Program-made: the position numbers and the translations under genes | NCBI RefSeq assembly: GCF_013318015.2 | Contig: NZ_CP115841.1 | Coordinates: 1,054,001 to 1,118,000 of the forward strand | Length of the DNA stretch: 64,000 bases | DNA from: Agrobacterium tumefaciens | Lineage (GTDB): Bacteria > Pseudomonadota > Alphaproteobacteria > Rhizobiales > Rhizobiaceae | Reading direction: 5' to 3' | Notes under the pieces: generated by a model | What the model was told of the DNA's origin: nothing | The model's database searches: none | The model's input: the letters and a program-made list of their open reading frames with translations, nothing else | Part shown: positions 19,994-30,780 of the stretch, piece after piece | Numbering within the stretch: position 1 is the stretch's first letter | Layout of the letters: each line of letters starts with the position of its first letter

Positions 19994-20995
19994 TTGCCCC
20001 TTCCGGAGTTGTCAGTCCCGTTCAGCATCGGCTCAGTCGCGATCCGTAATCGCGCAGTGCTGGCGCCTATGTCGGGCGTGACAGATTTGCCTTTCCGTCA
20101 GCTCGCCTGGCGTTACGGCGCGGGCCTTGTGGTGACTGAAATGGTCGCAAGCCGGGAACTTGTCGCCAATCGTGGGGAATCCTGGGCGCGGCTGAAAAAT
20201 GCCGGGATGGTTCCGCATATGGTGCAGCTCGCCGGACGCGAAGCGCATTTTATGGCGGAAGCGGCAAAAATTGCGGCTGACAATGGCGCTGGCATCATCG
20301 ACATCAATATGGGTTGTCCGGCCAAGAAGGTGACGGGCGGTTACTCCGGTTCGGCCTTGATGCGGGATCCTGATCATGCGCTGTCGTTGATCGAGGCGAC
20401 CGTCGGCGCGGTCGATGTGCCCGTGACGCTGAAGATGCGGCTCGGCTGGGATGAAAACACCATCAATGCACCTGAAATTGCTCGCCGCGCTCAAGCCGCT
20501 GGCATCCAGCTCATTACCATTCACGGCCGCACCCGCATGCAGTTTTACGAAGGACGGGCGAACTGGGATGCCATTCGCGCCGTGCGCGAGGTGATTTCCG
20601 TGCCGCTGATTGCCAATGGCGATGTCGAGACCGCCGAAGATGCGCGTGAAATCCTCAGCCGTTCCGGCGCGGATGCCGTTATGGTCGGTCGCGGTGCACA
20701 GGGTCAACCCTGGCTGCCGGCGGTACTGGCCGGACACGCAGCGCCGCAACGCGCCGATATTGCCGATATCGCCGTCGAACATTACGACATGATGCTCGAA
20801 TTTTATGGAAGGGAAGCCGGTCTTCGGCATGCCCGCAAACATCTGGGCTGGTATCTCGACCGTTTCGCGACGGAGATCGCCACCACCGACAAGGCTAAAA
20901 TCATGACATCGCGTGATACGGGGGAAGTGGCTGATCTGCTGCGCTCCGCCCTTTGCGACAATGCGGGCGAAGAAGCCGCAAGGAAGGCCGCATGA
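19994..20995 (+). CDS. dusB: tRNA-dihydrouridine synthase DusB
   Basis: DusB reduces uridines in the tRNA D-loop with FMN. The 333-residue protein shows [13 protein letters not shown], the catalytic-cysteine motif N-M-G-C-P-A-K-K-V, and I-T-I-H-G-R-T-R. No in-frame ATG precedes the conserved part, so the start is probably the TTG at 19994; its ribosome-binding site is weak. It heads the dusB-ntrB-ntrC operon known from rhizobia (the gene was once called nifR3). It overlaps ntrB by four bases. Confidence 0.94.
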   Translation: MPLPELSVPFSIGSVAIRNRAVLAPMSGVTDLPFRQLAWRYGAGLVVTEMVASRELVANRGESWARLKNAGMVPHMVQLAGREAHFMAEAAKIAADNGAGIIDINMGCPAKKVTGGYSGSALMRDPDHALSLIEATVGAVDVPVTLKMRLGWDENTINAPEIARRAQAAGIQLITIHGRTRMQFYEGRANWDAIRAVREVISVPLIANGDVETAEDAREILSRSGADAVMVGRGAQGQPWLPAVLAGHAAPQRADIADIAVEHYDMMLEFYGREAGLRHARKHLGWYLDRFATEIATTDKAKIMTSRDTGEVADLLRSALCDNAGEEAARKAA

Positions 20996-22140
20996 GCGCT
21001 GATAAACACAGCCCGGCAGATGCGAACCCGCTCGCCATGGCGGTTCTGAACGCGGTGCAGAATCCCGTTATTCTGGTGGATGCCGAAGGTTTCATCGCTT
21101 TTGCCAATTGGGAAGCAGAAGCTTTTTTCGGGGCCAGCGCCTCCCATCTCGCCCGCTACCGCGTCTCCACCTTCATTCCCTTCGGCAGTCCGCTGCTTGC
21201 GCTGATCGATCAGGTGCGGGAACGCCGCGCGCCGGTAAATGAATATCGGGTCGATCTGAGCTCCCCCCGGCTTGGACAGGACAAGCTCGTCGATCTCTAT
21301 GTCGCGCCTGTTGTCAGCGAGCCGGGGTCTGTTGTCGTCGTCTTCCAGGAACGGTCGATGGCTGACAAGATCGACCGGCAATTGACCCATCGGGCTGCTG
21401 CACGCTCTGTCACCGGCCTTGCCTCGATGCTGGCGCATGAGATTAAGAACCCGCTTTCGGGCATTCGTGGTGCCGCGCAGCTTCTCGAGACATCGGTTGC
21501 CGATGAGGACCGTGCGCTGACGCGGCTGATCTGCGACGAGACCGATCGTATCGTCTCGCTGGTTGACCGCATGGAAGTGTTCTCCGACGAGCGTCCGGTG
21601 GACCGCGTGCCAGTCAACATCCATTCGGTGCTCGACCATGTGAAGGCCATAGCCAAGGCTGGCTTTGCCCGCAACATCAAGATTTCCGAGAATTATGATC
21701 CATCGCTGCCGGCGGTCTATGCCAATCGCGACCAGCTGGTGCAGGTCTTTCTCAATCTGGTGAAAAATGCGGCGGAAGCCGTCGGGAATCAGTCGGAGGG
21801 CGAGATCGTGCTGACGACGGCATATCGTCCCGGCATGCGCATGTCCGTGGCCGGCAGCCGCGAACGCATCTCGCTGCCGCTTGAGTTTTGCGTGCATGAC
21901 AATGGGCCGGGAGTGCCGGCCGATCTCCTGCCGCATCTCTTCGACCCCTTCATTACCACCAAGACGAATGGTTCGGGCCTGGGTCTGGCGCTTGTCGCCA
22001 AACTGATCGGCGCCCATGGCGGCATTGTCGAATGCGACAGCCAGAACCATCGCACGACTTTCCGCGTATTGATGCCCGTCTCGCCTGAAGTGGCGCTGGA
22101 CGACCGCATCTTGCCGAACTCGACAGGAAATGACAGATGA
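20992..22140 (+). CDS. ntrB: Nitrogen regulation sensor histidine kinase NtrB
   Basis: NtrB phosphorylates NtrC under nitrogen limitation and dephosphorylates it when bound by PII. The 382-residue soluble protein has an N-terminal PAS domain (about 15-115), an H-box with His149 in [11 protein letters not shown], an N-box [12 protein letters not shown], and G-boxes D-N-G-P-G-V and G-S-G-L-G-L-A-L-V. The ATG at 20992 overlaps the dusB stop (ATGA), and ntrC overlaps its own stop in the same way. Confidence 0.96.
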   Translation: MSADKHSPADANPLAMAVLNAVQNPVILVDAEGFIAFANWEAEAFFGASASHLARYRVSTFIPFGSPLLALIDQVRERRAPVNEYRVDLSSPRLGQDKLVDLYVAPVVSEPGSVVVVFQERSMADKIDRQLTHRAAARSVTGLASMLAHEIKNPLSGIRGAAQLLETSVADEDRALTRLICDETDRIVSLVDRMEVFSDERPVDRVPVNIHSVLDHVKAIAKAGFARNIKISENYDPSLPAVYANRDQLVQVFLNLVKNAAEAVGNQSEGEIVLTTAYRPGMRMSVAGSRERISLPLEFCVHDNGPGVPADLLPHLFDPFITTKTNGSGLGLALVAKLIGAHGGIVECDSQNHRTTFRVLMPVSPEVALDDRILPNSTGNDR

Positions 22141-23588
22141 CAGCTACTATCCTCGTCGCCGATGATGATGCCGCGATCCGCACCGTGCTTAATCAGGCGC
22201 TCAGCCGTGCCGGTTACGATGTGCGCATCACGTCCAATGCCGCAACGCTCTGGCGCTGGGTTTCTGCCGGCGAGGGCGATCTGGTCGTTACCGATGTCGT
22301 GATGCCCGATGAAAACGCCTTCGATCTGCTTCCGCGCATCAAGAAGGCCCGCCCCGACCTGCCGGTTCTGGTGATGAGTGCCCAAAACACTTTCATGACC
22401 GCGATCAAGGCCTCGGAAAAGGGCGCTTACGATTACCTGCCCAAGCCCTTCGACCTGACGGAGCTGATTGCCATCATCGGCCGCGCCCTGTCGGAGCCGA
22501 AGCGCAAGCCCGCCAAACTGGACGACGATATGCAGGACGGCATGCCGCTCGTCGGCCGCTCGGCCGCCATGCAGGAAATCTACCGGGTTCTCGCCCGCCT
22601 GATGCAGACCGACCTGACGCTGATGATTACCGGCGAATCCGGCACCGGCAAGGAACTGGTGGCGCGCGCGCTGCATGATTACGGCAAGCGCCGCAACGGC
22701 CCCTTCGTCGCCATCAACATGGCGGCAATCCCGCGTGATCTGATCGAATCCGAACTGTTCGGCCATGAGAAGGGCGCCTTCACCGGCGCGCAGAACCGCT
22801 CGACCGGCCGTTTCGAACAGGCCGAGGGCGGCACGCTGTTTCTCGACGAAATCGGCGATATGCCAATGGACGCCCAGACGCGGCTGCTGCGCGTATTGCA
22901 GCAGGGCGAATATACGACGGTCGGCGGACGCACGCCGATCAGGACCGATGTTCGCATCGTCGCCGCCACCAACAAGGACCTGAAGCAGTCGATCAACCAG
23001 GGCCTTTTCCGCGAAGACCTCTATTACCGCCTGAACGTCGTGCCGCTGCGGCTGCCGCCGCTGCGCGACCGCGCTGAGGATATTCCCGATCTTGTGCGCC
23101 ATTTCATCCAGACGGGTGAAAAGGAGGGGCTGGAAGGAAAACGCTTCGAGACCGAGGCGCTGGAAGTCATGAAGGCCTATGCCTGGCCCGGCAACGTGCG
23201 CGAACTCGAAAACCTGATCCGTCGCCTGATGGCGCTTTATCCGCAGGAAGTCATCACCCGCGAGATCATCGAGCAGGAATTGCAGTCGGATGTTCCAGAC
23301 AGCCCGCTCGACAAGATGGCGGTCCGGACCGGCTCATTGACCATTTCGCAGGCGGTCGAGGAAAACATGCGGGATTATTTCGCAAGTTTCGGCGAAGGCC
23401 TGCCGCCGCCGGGTCTCTACGACCGTGTTCTGCGCGAACTGGAATATCCGCTCATTCTCGCTGCCCTGACGGCGACGCGCGGTAACCAGATCAAGGCTGC
23501 CGATCTTCTTGGCCTCAACCGCAATACGCTGCGCAAGAAGATTCGCGAGCTTGGCGTTTCCGTGTATCGCAGCTCCCGGCCCAGCTGA
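22137..23588 (+). CDS. ntrC: Nitrogen regulation response regulator NtrC
   Basis: NtrC activates sigma-54 promoters of nitrogen-scavenging genes. The 483-residue protein has a receiver domain with Asp53 in V-T-D-V-V-M-P and a AAA+ domain with Walker A G-E-S-G-T-G-K-E and an intact sigma-54-contacting loop, G-A-F-T-G-A. The Fis-type DNA-binding end holds [21 protein letters not shown]. Start and stop spacing show tight coupling with ntrB. Confidence 0.97.
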   Translation: MTATILVADDDAAIRTVLNQALSRAGYDVRITSNAATLWRWVSAGEGDLVVTDVVMPDENAFDLLPRIKKARPDLPVLVMSAQNTFMTAIKASEKGAYDYLPKPFDLTELIAIIGRALSEPKRKPAKLDDDMQDGMPLVGRSAAMQEIYRVLARLMQTDLTLMITGESGTGKELVARALHDYGKRRNGPFVAINMAAIPRDLIESELFGHEKGAFTGAQNRSTGRFEQAEGGTLFLDEIGDMPMDAQTRLLRVLQQGEYTTVGGRTPIRTDVRIVAATNKDLKQSINQGLFREDLYYRLNVVPLRLPPLRDRAEDIPDLVRHFIQTGEKEGLEGKRFETEALEVMKAYAWPGNVRELENLIRRLMALYPQEVITREIIEQELQSDVPDSPLDKMAVRTGSLTISQAVEENMRDYFASFGEGLPPPGLYDRVLRELEYPLILAALTATRGNQIKAADLLGLNRNTLRKKIRELGVSVYRSSRPS

Positions 23589-23737
23589 GAATGTTGACAA
23601 GGCCGCGGTTGTCGTTGCATTTTCGCCACATTGTGTTGCTTGGAAAACACTAGGATGGAGAGAGATTCGCCGGCACGAGGCGGATTCGCCCATTTTCATG
23701 AATGTGGTGCTGGCTAGCCAGCGATTGGGAGAAATGC

Positions 23738-25999
23738 ATGCGGAAACCCGCCGCCGAAAAAGCCGTTGCCGAAGACGCAGCGGGAATGGTGGTAGCCGAT
23801 CGCAGGATGTCTTTCGCTCTGCCGGGGCTGGTGCTTGCCGGTGTCGCCCTTGTTTGCGCCATACTGACACTTTTCGTGCTTCTGGGCGTAACACCGATTG
23901 CGCCGACATCGAATGTCGTCATCGCCTCGGTCGTCATCAATTCGGTCTTTGTGATCGGATTGATCTTTCTCATCGGTCGGGAAATCAACCGCCTGCTGAA
24001 AGCGCGGAAAAAGGGCAGGGCGGCGGCACGATTGCATGTGCGCATCGTCGTGCTGTTTTCCATCGTTGCGATTACACCGGCCGTTCTCGTCGCCATCTTC
24101 GCCAGTCTGACGCTGAATGTCGGTCTCGACCGCTGGTTTGCGCTACGTACCCAGTCGATCGTCGATTCCTCCAGCAATATCGCCCAGGCCTATATGATGG
24201 AGAATGCCGGTTATCTTCAGGGACAGACCCTGTCGATGGCTACCGACCTCGACCGCAATCGCGCGCTCTTTTATCTCGACCGCACCGGCTTCGTCGATCT
24301 CATGACCCGTCAGGCCAAGGGCCGTGGTCTTCTCGGCGCATTCCTGGTGCAGGAAGACGGCGACGCCGTCGCGCAAGCCGATATCAAGACGGAAAAGCCG
24401 CTTCCGGCCATTCCGCACGATGCGCTTGAAAAGGCCGCCGCTGGTCAGCCAACCCTTATTCCGCCTGGTATCACCAATCTCGTCGGCGCCATCATCAAGC
24501 TCGAGGGCATCAGCGGTACGTTTCTTTACACCGTGCGTGCCGTCGATCCCAAGGTAATGGGCGCGATGCGGCTGATGGAAGAGAACCGCGCCGAATACAA
24601 GGCGATGGAGGCCGGCCGTGCGCCGTTGCAGATTGCGTTTGCAATCCTCTATCTCGGTTTCGCGCTGATCGTACTTCTGGCGGCGATCTGGACCGCGATT
24701 GCGGTAGCCGACCGTATCGTGCGTCCTATCCGTCTCCTCATCAGCGCCGCAGACAGTGTCGCCACCGGAAACATGCATGTGCTGGTTCCCGTTCGCGCCA
24801 TCGATGGCGACGTTGGCCGCCTGTCGCGCACCTTCAACAAGATGGTCTCGGAACTGCGTAGCCAACAGGAACAGATCATTGAAGCGAAAGACGACATCGA
24901 TGATCGCCGCCGCTTCATCGAGGCCGTATTGTCGGGCGTTACCGCGGCCGTTATCGGCATTGATGAAAACCGCAGGATCACCATCGTCAATCCTTCGGCT
25001 GAAGAATTCGTAGCGCTTTCCTCCGACCAGCTGATCGGTGCGCAACTATCTGATATCGCGCCTGAAATCGAAGAGGTCGTGACCGAGGCCAACACTTGGT
25101 CGCGCGGCAATTTCCGCAAGCAGATCAACATCATGCGGCGCGGCACCGAACGGACGCTCAATGTGCAGGTGACCCGTGAGGATGCACGCGACAGCCGCGA
25201 CAGCTACGTCATCACGCTCGACGATATCACCGATCTCGTCATTGCCCAGCGCTCGACCGCCTGGTCCGACGTCGCGCGGCGTATTGCGCATGAGATCAAG
25301 AATCCTCTGACACCTATCCAGCTTTCCGCCGAGCGCATCAAACGCCGCTTCGGCAAGCAGATCGACGAGAACGATCGCGCCATCTTTGACCAGTGTACGG
25401 ACACCATCGTCCGGCAGGTTGGTGACATCGGCCGGATGGTGGATGAATTCTCGGCCTTTGCGCGCATGCCGAAGCCCACGAAGGAAAAGTCGGACCTGCG
25501 TTCGATCTTGAAGGACGCGGCATTCCTGCGCGAAATAAGCGCCGCCGACACGAAATTCTCGACGGAATTTGGCGATGTCCCGCTGGAGGGCATGTTCGAT
25601 GCCCGCATGCTGGGACAGGCGTTCGGCAATCTCATCAAGAATGCAACGGAAGCGATCGAAGCGGTGGAAGGCGAAAAGCGGCCAGGTAAAATCCTGGTGC
25701 GCGCATCCTTCGACGAGGCCAATTCGCGGTTCGTGGCTGACATCATCGACAATGGCAGAGGCTTGCCCGTCGAGAACCGTCACCGCATTCTCGAACCCTA
25801 TATGACGATGCGGGACAAGGGCACGGGCCTCGGCCTCGCCATCGTCAAGAAAATCATCGAAGAGCATGGCGGGTATCTGGAACTCCACGATGCCCCGCCG
25901 GAGTTCGACCATGGCCACGGTGCCATGATCAGAGTGCTGCTGCCCTATATCGAGGCGGTCGGCGGCAAAAATAACAAGGAAGCAGCATATGGCGTCTGA
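23738..25999 (+). CDS. ntrY: Membrane sensor histidine kinase NtrY
   Basis: The 753-residue kinase has several N-terminal membrane helices around a periplasmic loop. A HAMP domain follows the last helix (A-D-R-I-V-R-P-I-R-L-L), then a PAS domain (about 390-500). The kinase core has the H-box [14 protein letters not shown] and an ATPase domain ending G-T-G-L-G-L-A-I-V-K-K-I. I start at 23738, where GGGAGA stands six bases upstream, rather than 23702. NtrYX links nitrogen, redox and envelope signals in Alphaproteobacteria; the exact signal is not visible. Confidence 0.94.
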   Translation: MRKPAAEKAVAEDAAGMVVADRRMSFALPGLVLAGVALVCAILTLFVLLGVTPIAPTSNVVIASVVINSVFVIGLIFLIGREINRLLKARKKGRAAARLHVRIVVLFSIVAITPAVLVAIFASLTLNVGLDRWFALRTQSIVDSSSNIAQAYMMENAGYLQGQTLSMATDLDRNRALFYLDRTGFVDLMTRQAKGRGLLGAFLVQEDGDAVAQADIKTEKPLPAIPHDALEKAAAGQPTLIPPGITNLVGAIIKLEGISGTFLYTVRAVDPKVMGAMRLMEENRAEYKAMEAGRAPLQIAFAILYLGFALIVLLAAIWTAIAVADRIVRPIRLLISAADSVATGNMHVLVPVRAIDGDVGRLSRTFNKMVSELRSQQEQIIEAKDDIDDRRRFIEAVLSGVTAAVIGIDENRRITIVNPSAEEFVALSSDQLIGAQLSDIAPEIEEVVTEANTWSRGNFRKQINIMRRGTERTLNVQVTREDARDSRDSYVITLDDITDLVIAQRSTAWSDVARRIAHEIKNPLTPIQLSAERIKRRFGKQIDENDRAIFDQCTDTIVRQVGDIGRMVDEFSAFARMPKPTKEKSDLRSILKDAAFLREISAADTKFSTEFGDVPLEGMFDARMLGQAFGNLIKNATEAIEAVEGEKRPGKILVRASFDEANSRFVADIIDNGRGLPVENRHRILEPYMTMRDKGTGLGLAIVKKIIEEHGGYLELHDAPPEFDHGHGAMIRVLLPYIEAVGGKNNKEAAYGV

Positions 26000-27353
26000 T
26001 ATTCTGGTCGTGGATGACGAGGCGGACATTCGCGAAATCGTAGCGGGTATTCTTTCCGATGAAGGCCACGAGACGCGCATGGCGTTCGACAGCGACAGCG
26101 CGCTGGCCGCCATTTCCGAACGCGTTCCGCGTCTCATCTTTCTCGACATCTGGATGCAGGGGTCGAAGCTCGACGGTCTGGCCCTGCTGGACGAGATCAA
26201 GAGCCGCCATCCCGATATCCCTGTTGTGATGATTTCCGGTCACGGCAACATCGAAACCGCCGTCAACGCCATCAAGCGCGGCGCGTTCGATTTCATTGAG
26301 AAGCCGTTCAAGGCAGACCGCCTGATCCTGATTGCCGAACGCGCGCTGGAGAACTCCAAGCTGAAGCGGGAGGTGCAGGAACTCAAGAAGCGCACTGGCG
26401 ATGCGGTTGAACTCGTCGGCGCGTCGCTTGCGGTTTCCCAACTTCGCCAGACCATTGACCGCGTGGCGCCCACCAACAGCCGCATCATGATTCTCGGCCC
26501 CTCCGGTTCCGGAAAGGAGCTGGTGGCGCGCATGGTGCACAAGAAATCCTCGCGTGCTACAGGACCTTTCGTTGCGCTGAACGCTGCGACCATCACGCCG
26601 GACCGCATGGAAATCGCCTTGTTCGGCACGGAAGGCCTGCCCGGGCAGCCGCGCAAGGTGGGCGCTCTGGAAGAGGCCCATCGCGGTGTTCTCTATCTCG
26701 ATGAAGTCGGCGAGATGCCGCGCGAAACGCAGAACAAGATCCTGCGCGTGCTGGTCGATCAGCAGTTCGAGCGCGTTGGTGGCGGCAAGCGGGTAAAGGT
26801 GGATGTGCGCATCATCTCCTCAACCGCCCATCACCTCGAAAGCCTGATCGCCGAAGGCCAGTTCCGCGAAGATCTCTACCATCGCCTCGCCGTGGTGCCG
26901 GTGAAGGTGCCGGCGCTGTCCGAGCGGCGTGAGGATATTCCTTTCCTCGTAGACATGTTCATGCGGCAGATTTCCGAACAGGCCGGTATCCGCCCGCGCA
27001 AGATCGGCGATGACGCCATGGCCGTTCTCCAGACGCATGACTGGCCGGGTAACATTCGCCAGCTCCGCAACAATATCGAGCGGCTGATGATTCTGGCACG
27101 CCCCGAAGGCGGTGAGGCACCAATCTCGGCAGACATGTTGCCGGCGGATATTGGCGACATGCTGCCGAAGATTTCGGCGCAAGGCGATCAGCACATCATG
27201 ACACTGCCGTTGCGCGAAGCACGTGAAATGTTCGAGCGGGACTATCTGGTCGCCCAAATCAACCGTTTCGGCGGCAATATTTCACGAACGGCGGAATTTG
27301 TCGGCATGGAAAGATCGGCACTGCATCGCAAACTGAAATCTCTCGGCGTATAA
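25989..27353 (+). CDS. ntrX: Response regulator NtrX
   Basis: This 454-residue NtrC-family regulator pairs with NtrY, whose gene it overlaps by 11 bases. The receiver has Asp53 in F-L-D-I-W-M-Q-G. The AAA+ domain has Walker A G-P-S-G-S-G-K-E and a Walker B region V-L-Y-L-D-E-V-G-E-M. Where NtrC has G-A-F-T-G-A, NtrX reads G-T-E-G-L-P-G-Q-P-R, so it is unlikely to drive sigma-54 open-complex formation and may act on other holoenzymes. The C-terminus keeps a Fis-type helix-turn-helix (G-G-N-I-S-R-T-A-E-F-V-G-M). Confidence 0.95.
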   Translation: MASDILVVDDEADIREIVAGILSDEGHETRMAFDSDSALAAISERVPRLIFLDIWMQGSKLDGLALLDEIKSRHPDIPVVMISGHGNIETAVNAIKRGAFDFIEKPFKADRLILIAERALENSKLKREVQELKKRTGDAVELVGASLAVSQLRQTIDRVAPTNSRIMILGPSGSGKELVARMVHKKSSRATGPFVALNAATITPDRMEIALFGTEGLPGQPRKVGALEEAHRGVLYLDEVGEMPRETQNKILRVLVDQQFERVGGGKRVKVDVRIISSTAHHLESLIAEGQFREDLYHRLAVVPVKVPALSERREDIPFLVDMFMRQISEQAGIRPRKIGDDAMAVLQTHDWPGNIRQLRNNIERLMILARPEGGEAPISADMLPADIGDMLPKISAQGDQHIMTLPLREAREMFERDYLVAQINRFGGNISRTAEFVGMERSALHRKLKSLGV

Positions 27354-27403
27354 GAGACGAAGGCCCAAGTCGTCGTAATCGATTATTCCGTCAGAGAGAC
27401 AGC

Positions 27404-28780
27404 ATGAAAGTCATCATTTGCGGCGCAGGGCAGGTGGGTTACGGCATTGCCGAACAACTGTCGCGCGAGGATAATGAAGTATCGGTCATCGATACCTCCG
27501 CGACCCTCATTACCGCCATTACAGAGACGCTGGATGTGCGCGGTTATGTCGGCCATGGCGCCCATCCCGACATGCTGGCAAAGGCGGGTGCGGACCAGGC
27601 CGACATGATCATCGCCGTGACCCTGCATGACGAGATCAATATCGTCGCCTGCGAGGTTGCGCATGCGCTGTTCAGCGTTCCGACCAAAATCGCCCGCATC
27701 CGCGACCAAAGCTATCTCAAACCGGAATATGCCGATCTGTTCAGCCGCGAAAACATGTCGATCGACGTGACGATTTCGCCTGAAGTCGAAGTCGGCAAGA
27801 TGGTACTCAGGCGCATCGCCTTTCCGGGTGCCACCGATGTCGTGCGTTTCGCCGACGACACGGTCTTCATGCTGGCAATCGAGTGCATGGAGGACTGCCC
27901 GGTCATCAACACGCCGCTGCAGCAGCTTTCCAACCTCTTTCCGGACCTTATCGCAACCGTGGTGGGTGTCTACCGGAACGGCATCCTCAAGGTCGCGCAC
28001 TCCTCGGAGCAGCTGCGCGTCGGCGACCTCGCTTATGTCATCTGTCAGCGCCAGCACGCACGCCGCACCCTTGGCCTCTTCGGCCATGAGGAGCAGGAGG
28101 CGCAGCGCATCGTCATTGCGGGCGCCGGCAATATTGGCCACTTCGTCGCGCAGAAGATCGAGGAGTTGCAGCCTAAGACGCGGGTAAAGATCATCGAGGC
28201 GGATCGCGACAGGGCTATTGCCGCATCGGAACAGCTCAGCAACACCATTGTCATGCATGGTTCGGCGCTGGACCAGAAGATTTTGCTGCAGGCCGATATT
28301 CAGGATGCGGATCTGATCGTGACGCTCACCAACAGCGATCAGACCAATATACTGGCGGCGGTGATGGCCAAGCAGCTTGGCTGCAAATCCAACCTTGCAT
28401 TGTTGAACAGCTCGTCCTTTCACGAGGTTGCGGATTCACTCGGTCTCGACGCCTATATCAATCCCCGGGCCGTTACCATTTCGCGCGTTCTCCAGCATGT
28501 GCGCAAGGGCCGTATCCGGTCGGTTTATGCCGTTCAGCGCGGCTCGGCGGAGGTAATCGAGGCAGAGGCGCTGGAGACTTCGCCGCTGGTCGGCCAGTCC
28601 TTCCGTGACATCGATATGCCTGATGGCGTGCGCATCGGCGCGATCTATCGCGACGGTGTGGTGATCCGCCCGGACGGCAGCACGAAGATCAAGGCGAAGG
28701 ACCGCGTCGTGCTGTTTGCATCTGCCGATGCGGTGCGCGACGTGGAACAGCTTTTCCGGGTTTCGATACAATATTTCTGA
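27404..28780 (+). CDS. trkA: Trk potassium uptake regulator TrkA
   Basis: The 458-residue protein is two RCK units in tandem. Each has a Rossmann NAD-binding start (C-G-A-G-Q-V-G-Y-G-I near residue 5; A-G-A-G-N-I-G-H-F-V near 238) and a TrkA_C domain. TrkA gates the TrkH/TrkG potassium channel from the cytosolic face. It follows ntrX by 50 bases in the same direction, the order seen in other rhizobia. No trkH gene is in the window. Confidence 0.95.
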   Translation: MKVIICGAGQVGYGIAEQLSREDNEVSVIDTSATLITAITETLDVRGYVGHGAHPDMLAKAGADQADMIIAVTLHDEINIVACEVAHALFSVPTKIARIRDQSYLKPEYADLFSRENMSIDVTISPEVEVGKMVLRRIAFPGATDVVRFADDTVFMLAIECMEDCPVINTPLQQLSNLFPDLIATVVGVYRNGILKVAHSSEQLRVGDLAYVICQRQHARRTLGLFGHEEQEAQRIVIAGAGNIGHFVAQKIEELQPKTRVKIIEADRDRAIAASEQLSNTIVMHGSALDQKILLQADIQDADLIVTLTNSDQTNILAAVMAKQLGCKSNLALLNSSSFHEVADSLGLDAYINPRAVTISRVLQHVRKGRIRSVYAVQRGSAEVIEAEALETSPLVGQSFRDIDMPDGVRIGAIYRDGVVIRPDGSTKIKAKDRVVLFASADAVRDVEQLFRVSIQYF

Positions 28781-28964
28781 CTGTTTCGAATCGAAAAAGC
28801 AGGTCAATACTCGTACTCATTCGGCTGTTTTCGCCGTTGCGGAACAGGACACGATTTGATACCAGAGTTGCAGGTCGGCCAAGCGGGGGACTAGACTCGG
28901 CCGGCTTATTATTGATTGATTATTTTCCGGTATCCCTGCCGGCAAAAAAGAAAGAAGCGGCGCC

Positions 28965-29207
28965 ATGGCGGAACGTTCTCAAAACCTTCAGGATCTTTTC
29001 CTCAATACCGTTCGTAAGCAAAAGATTTCGCTCACGATTTTCCTGATCAACGGCGTCAAGCTGACGGGCGTTGTCACTTCCTTCGATAATTTCTGCGTGC
29101 TTCTGCGCCGTGACGGTCACTCGCAGCTTGTTTACAAGCATGCGATCTCCACCATCATGCCCGGCCAGCCGATGCAGATGTTCGAGAGCGAAGAAGGCGC
29201 AGCCTGA
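28965..29207 (+). CDS. hfq: RNA chaperone Hfq
   Basis: Hfq forms a hexameric ring that pairs small RNAs with mRNAs. The 80-residue protein is the compact rhizobial form, without a long C-terminal tail. Sm1 covers N-L-Q-D-L-F-L-N through G-V-V-T-S-F-D-N-F, and Sm2 is Y-K-H-A-I-S-T-I (YKHA box). The 184 bases upstream are free of genes and should hold its promoter. hflX follows, as in many Proteobacteria. Confidence 0.98.
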   Translation: MAERSQNLQDLFLNTVRKQKISLTIFLINGVKLTGVVTSFDNFCVLLRRDGHSQLVYKHAISTIMPGQPMQMFESEEGAA

Positions 29208-29242
29208 TCAGGCTCCCTCAACGGTATCTTCGATATAAGCTG

Positions 29243-29276
29243 ACCTGAACCGGGAACATTTCCGGTTCAATCAGGT
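29243..29276 (+). terminator. Long hairpin between hfq and hflX
   Basis: ACCTGAACCGG pairs with CCGGTTCA-AT-CAGGT, an eleven-pair stem with a two-base bulge and an eight-base loop. No U-run follows. It may attenuate read-through into hflX or protect the hfq mRNA 3' end. Confidence 0.4.
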
Positions 29277-29300
29277 TAATCCAGATAGTCGTCCGCACGG

Positions 29301-30740
29301 ATGCGGTCGGCTGCAAATTCATTTCTTGATAAGGCTGAACCCATTACGACGCGCGACACCTCGAACGAATCGATCATCCCCGAACAGGAAAAGCACCGCG
29401 ACGACATGCGTGCGGTGGTCATCGTGCCTGTCCTCAAGCAGCAGCGCGAAAGCCGTGATGCGGTGGCGGGTCCGGTTTCTCCTGTACGGTCCGTTGAGGC
29501 CAAGCTTGAGGAAGCAAAGGGGCTGGCGCTCGCCATTGATCTTGAGGTGACGCAAGGTCTTGTCGTGCCGGTCAACCAGCCGCGTCCGGCGACTTTGTTT
29601 GGAACCGGCAAGATCGAGGAAATCGGCCATCTTCTGGATGAAACCAATTCCGGTCTGGTGATCGTCGATCATCCTTTGACCCCGGTGCAGCAGCGCAATC
29701 TTGAAAAGCAGTGGAATGCCAAGGTCATCGACAGGACGGGCCTGATCCTCGAAATCTTCGGCCGCCGTGCCTCCACCAAGGAAGGCACGTTGCAGGTCGA
29801 TCTTGCGCATCTGAACTATCAGAAGGGCCGCCTCGTCAGAAGCTGGACCCACCTTGAACGCCAGCGTGGTGGCGCGGGCTTCATGGGCGGTCCGGGTGAA
29901 ACGCAGATCGAGGCCGACCGTCGGCTGCTGCAGGATCGCATCGTCAAGCTCGAGCGCGAGCTGGAGCAGGTCGTGCGCACCCGCCAGCTTCACCGCGCCA
30001 AGCGCCGCAAGGTGCCGCACCCGATCGTGGCGCTGGTCGGTTATACCAATGCCGGCAAGTCCACCCTCTTCAATCGCATTACCGGTGCTGGCGTTCTGGC
30101 GGAAGACATGCTGTTCGCAACGCTCGATCCGACCTTGCGCCGCATGAAGCTGCCGCATGGCCGCACGGTTATCCTGTCCGATACCGTCGGTTTCATCTCC
30201 GATCTGCCGACGCATCTCGTCGCCGCTTTCCGCGCAACGCTGGAAGAGGTGCTGGAAGCCGATCTTATTTTGCACGTGCGCGACATGTCCGATCCGGATA
30301 ATGCCGCCCAGTCGGCCGATGTGCTGCGCATTCTTGGCGATCTCGGCATCGACGAAAAGGAAGCCGAAAAGCGCATCATCGAGGTCTGGAACAAGGTCGA
30401 TCGTCTCGAACCCGAAGCGCATGACGCCATCATTGAACGTGCCGAGGGCCGCTCCGATATTCGTGCCGTTTCGGCGGTCACGGGCGAGGGCGTAGATGCC
30501 CTGATGGACGAGATTTCCGGCCGTCTGTCAGGTGTCCTGACGGAAACGACTGTAGTCCTCTCCGTCGAGCAATTGCCGCTGATCTCATGGGTCTACAGCA
30601 ACTCCATCGTGGATAGCCGCGAAGACAATGAGGACGGTTCTGTTTCCCTTGATGTGCGCCTGTCGGAAGCGCAGGCCACCGAGCTGGAACGGAAGCTTGG
30701 AAAGGCAACCATCCGCGAGCGGGAAGACTGGGAGCAGTAA
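29301..30740 (+). CDS. hflX: GTPase HflX
   Basis: HflX is a ribosome-binding GTPase that splits stalled ribosomes under stress. The 479-residue frame contains the N-terminal HflX domain (R-P-A-T-L-F-G-T-G-K, then G-G-A-G-F-M-G-G-P-G-E-T-Q-I-E), the GTPase P-loop G-Y-T-N-A-G-K-S-T, switch-II D-T-V-G-F, and the N-K-V-D base-specificity motif. The ATG at 29301 has a poor ribosome-binding site. The conserved part begins at M-R-A-V-V-I-V (29406), so the true start may lie between these points. Confidence 0.94.
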   Translation: MRSAANSFLDKAEPITTRDTSNESIIPEQEKHRDDMRAVVIVPVLKQQRESRDAVAGPVSPVRSVEAKLEEAKGLALAIDLEVTQGLVVPVNQPRPATLFGTGKIEEIGHLLDETNSGLVIVDHPLTPVQQRNLEKQWNAKVIDRTGLILEIFGRRASTKEGTLQVDLAHLNYQKGRLVRSWTHLERQRGGAGFMGGPGETQIEADRRLLQDRIVKLERELEQVVRTRQLHRAKRRKVPHPIVALVGYTNAGKSTLFNRITGAGVLAEDMLFATLDPTLRRMKLPHGRTVILSDTVGFISDLPTHLVAAFRATLEEVLEADLILHVRDMSDPDNAAQSADVLRILGDLGIDEKEAEKRIIEVWNKVDRLEPEAHDAIIERAEGRSDIRAVSAVTGEGVDALMDEISGRLSGVLTETTVVLSVEQLPLISWVYSNSIVDSREDNEDGSVSLDVRLSEAQATELERKLGKATIREREDWEQ

Positions 30741-30780
30741 ACGCTCCGAGAACGATTGCGGTATATTCCCTTATACTCAA

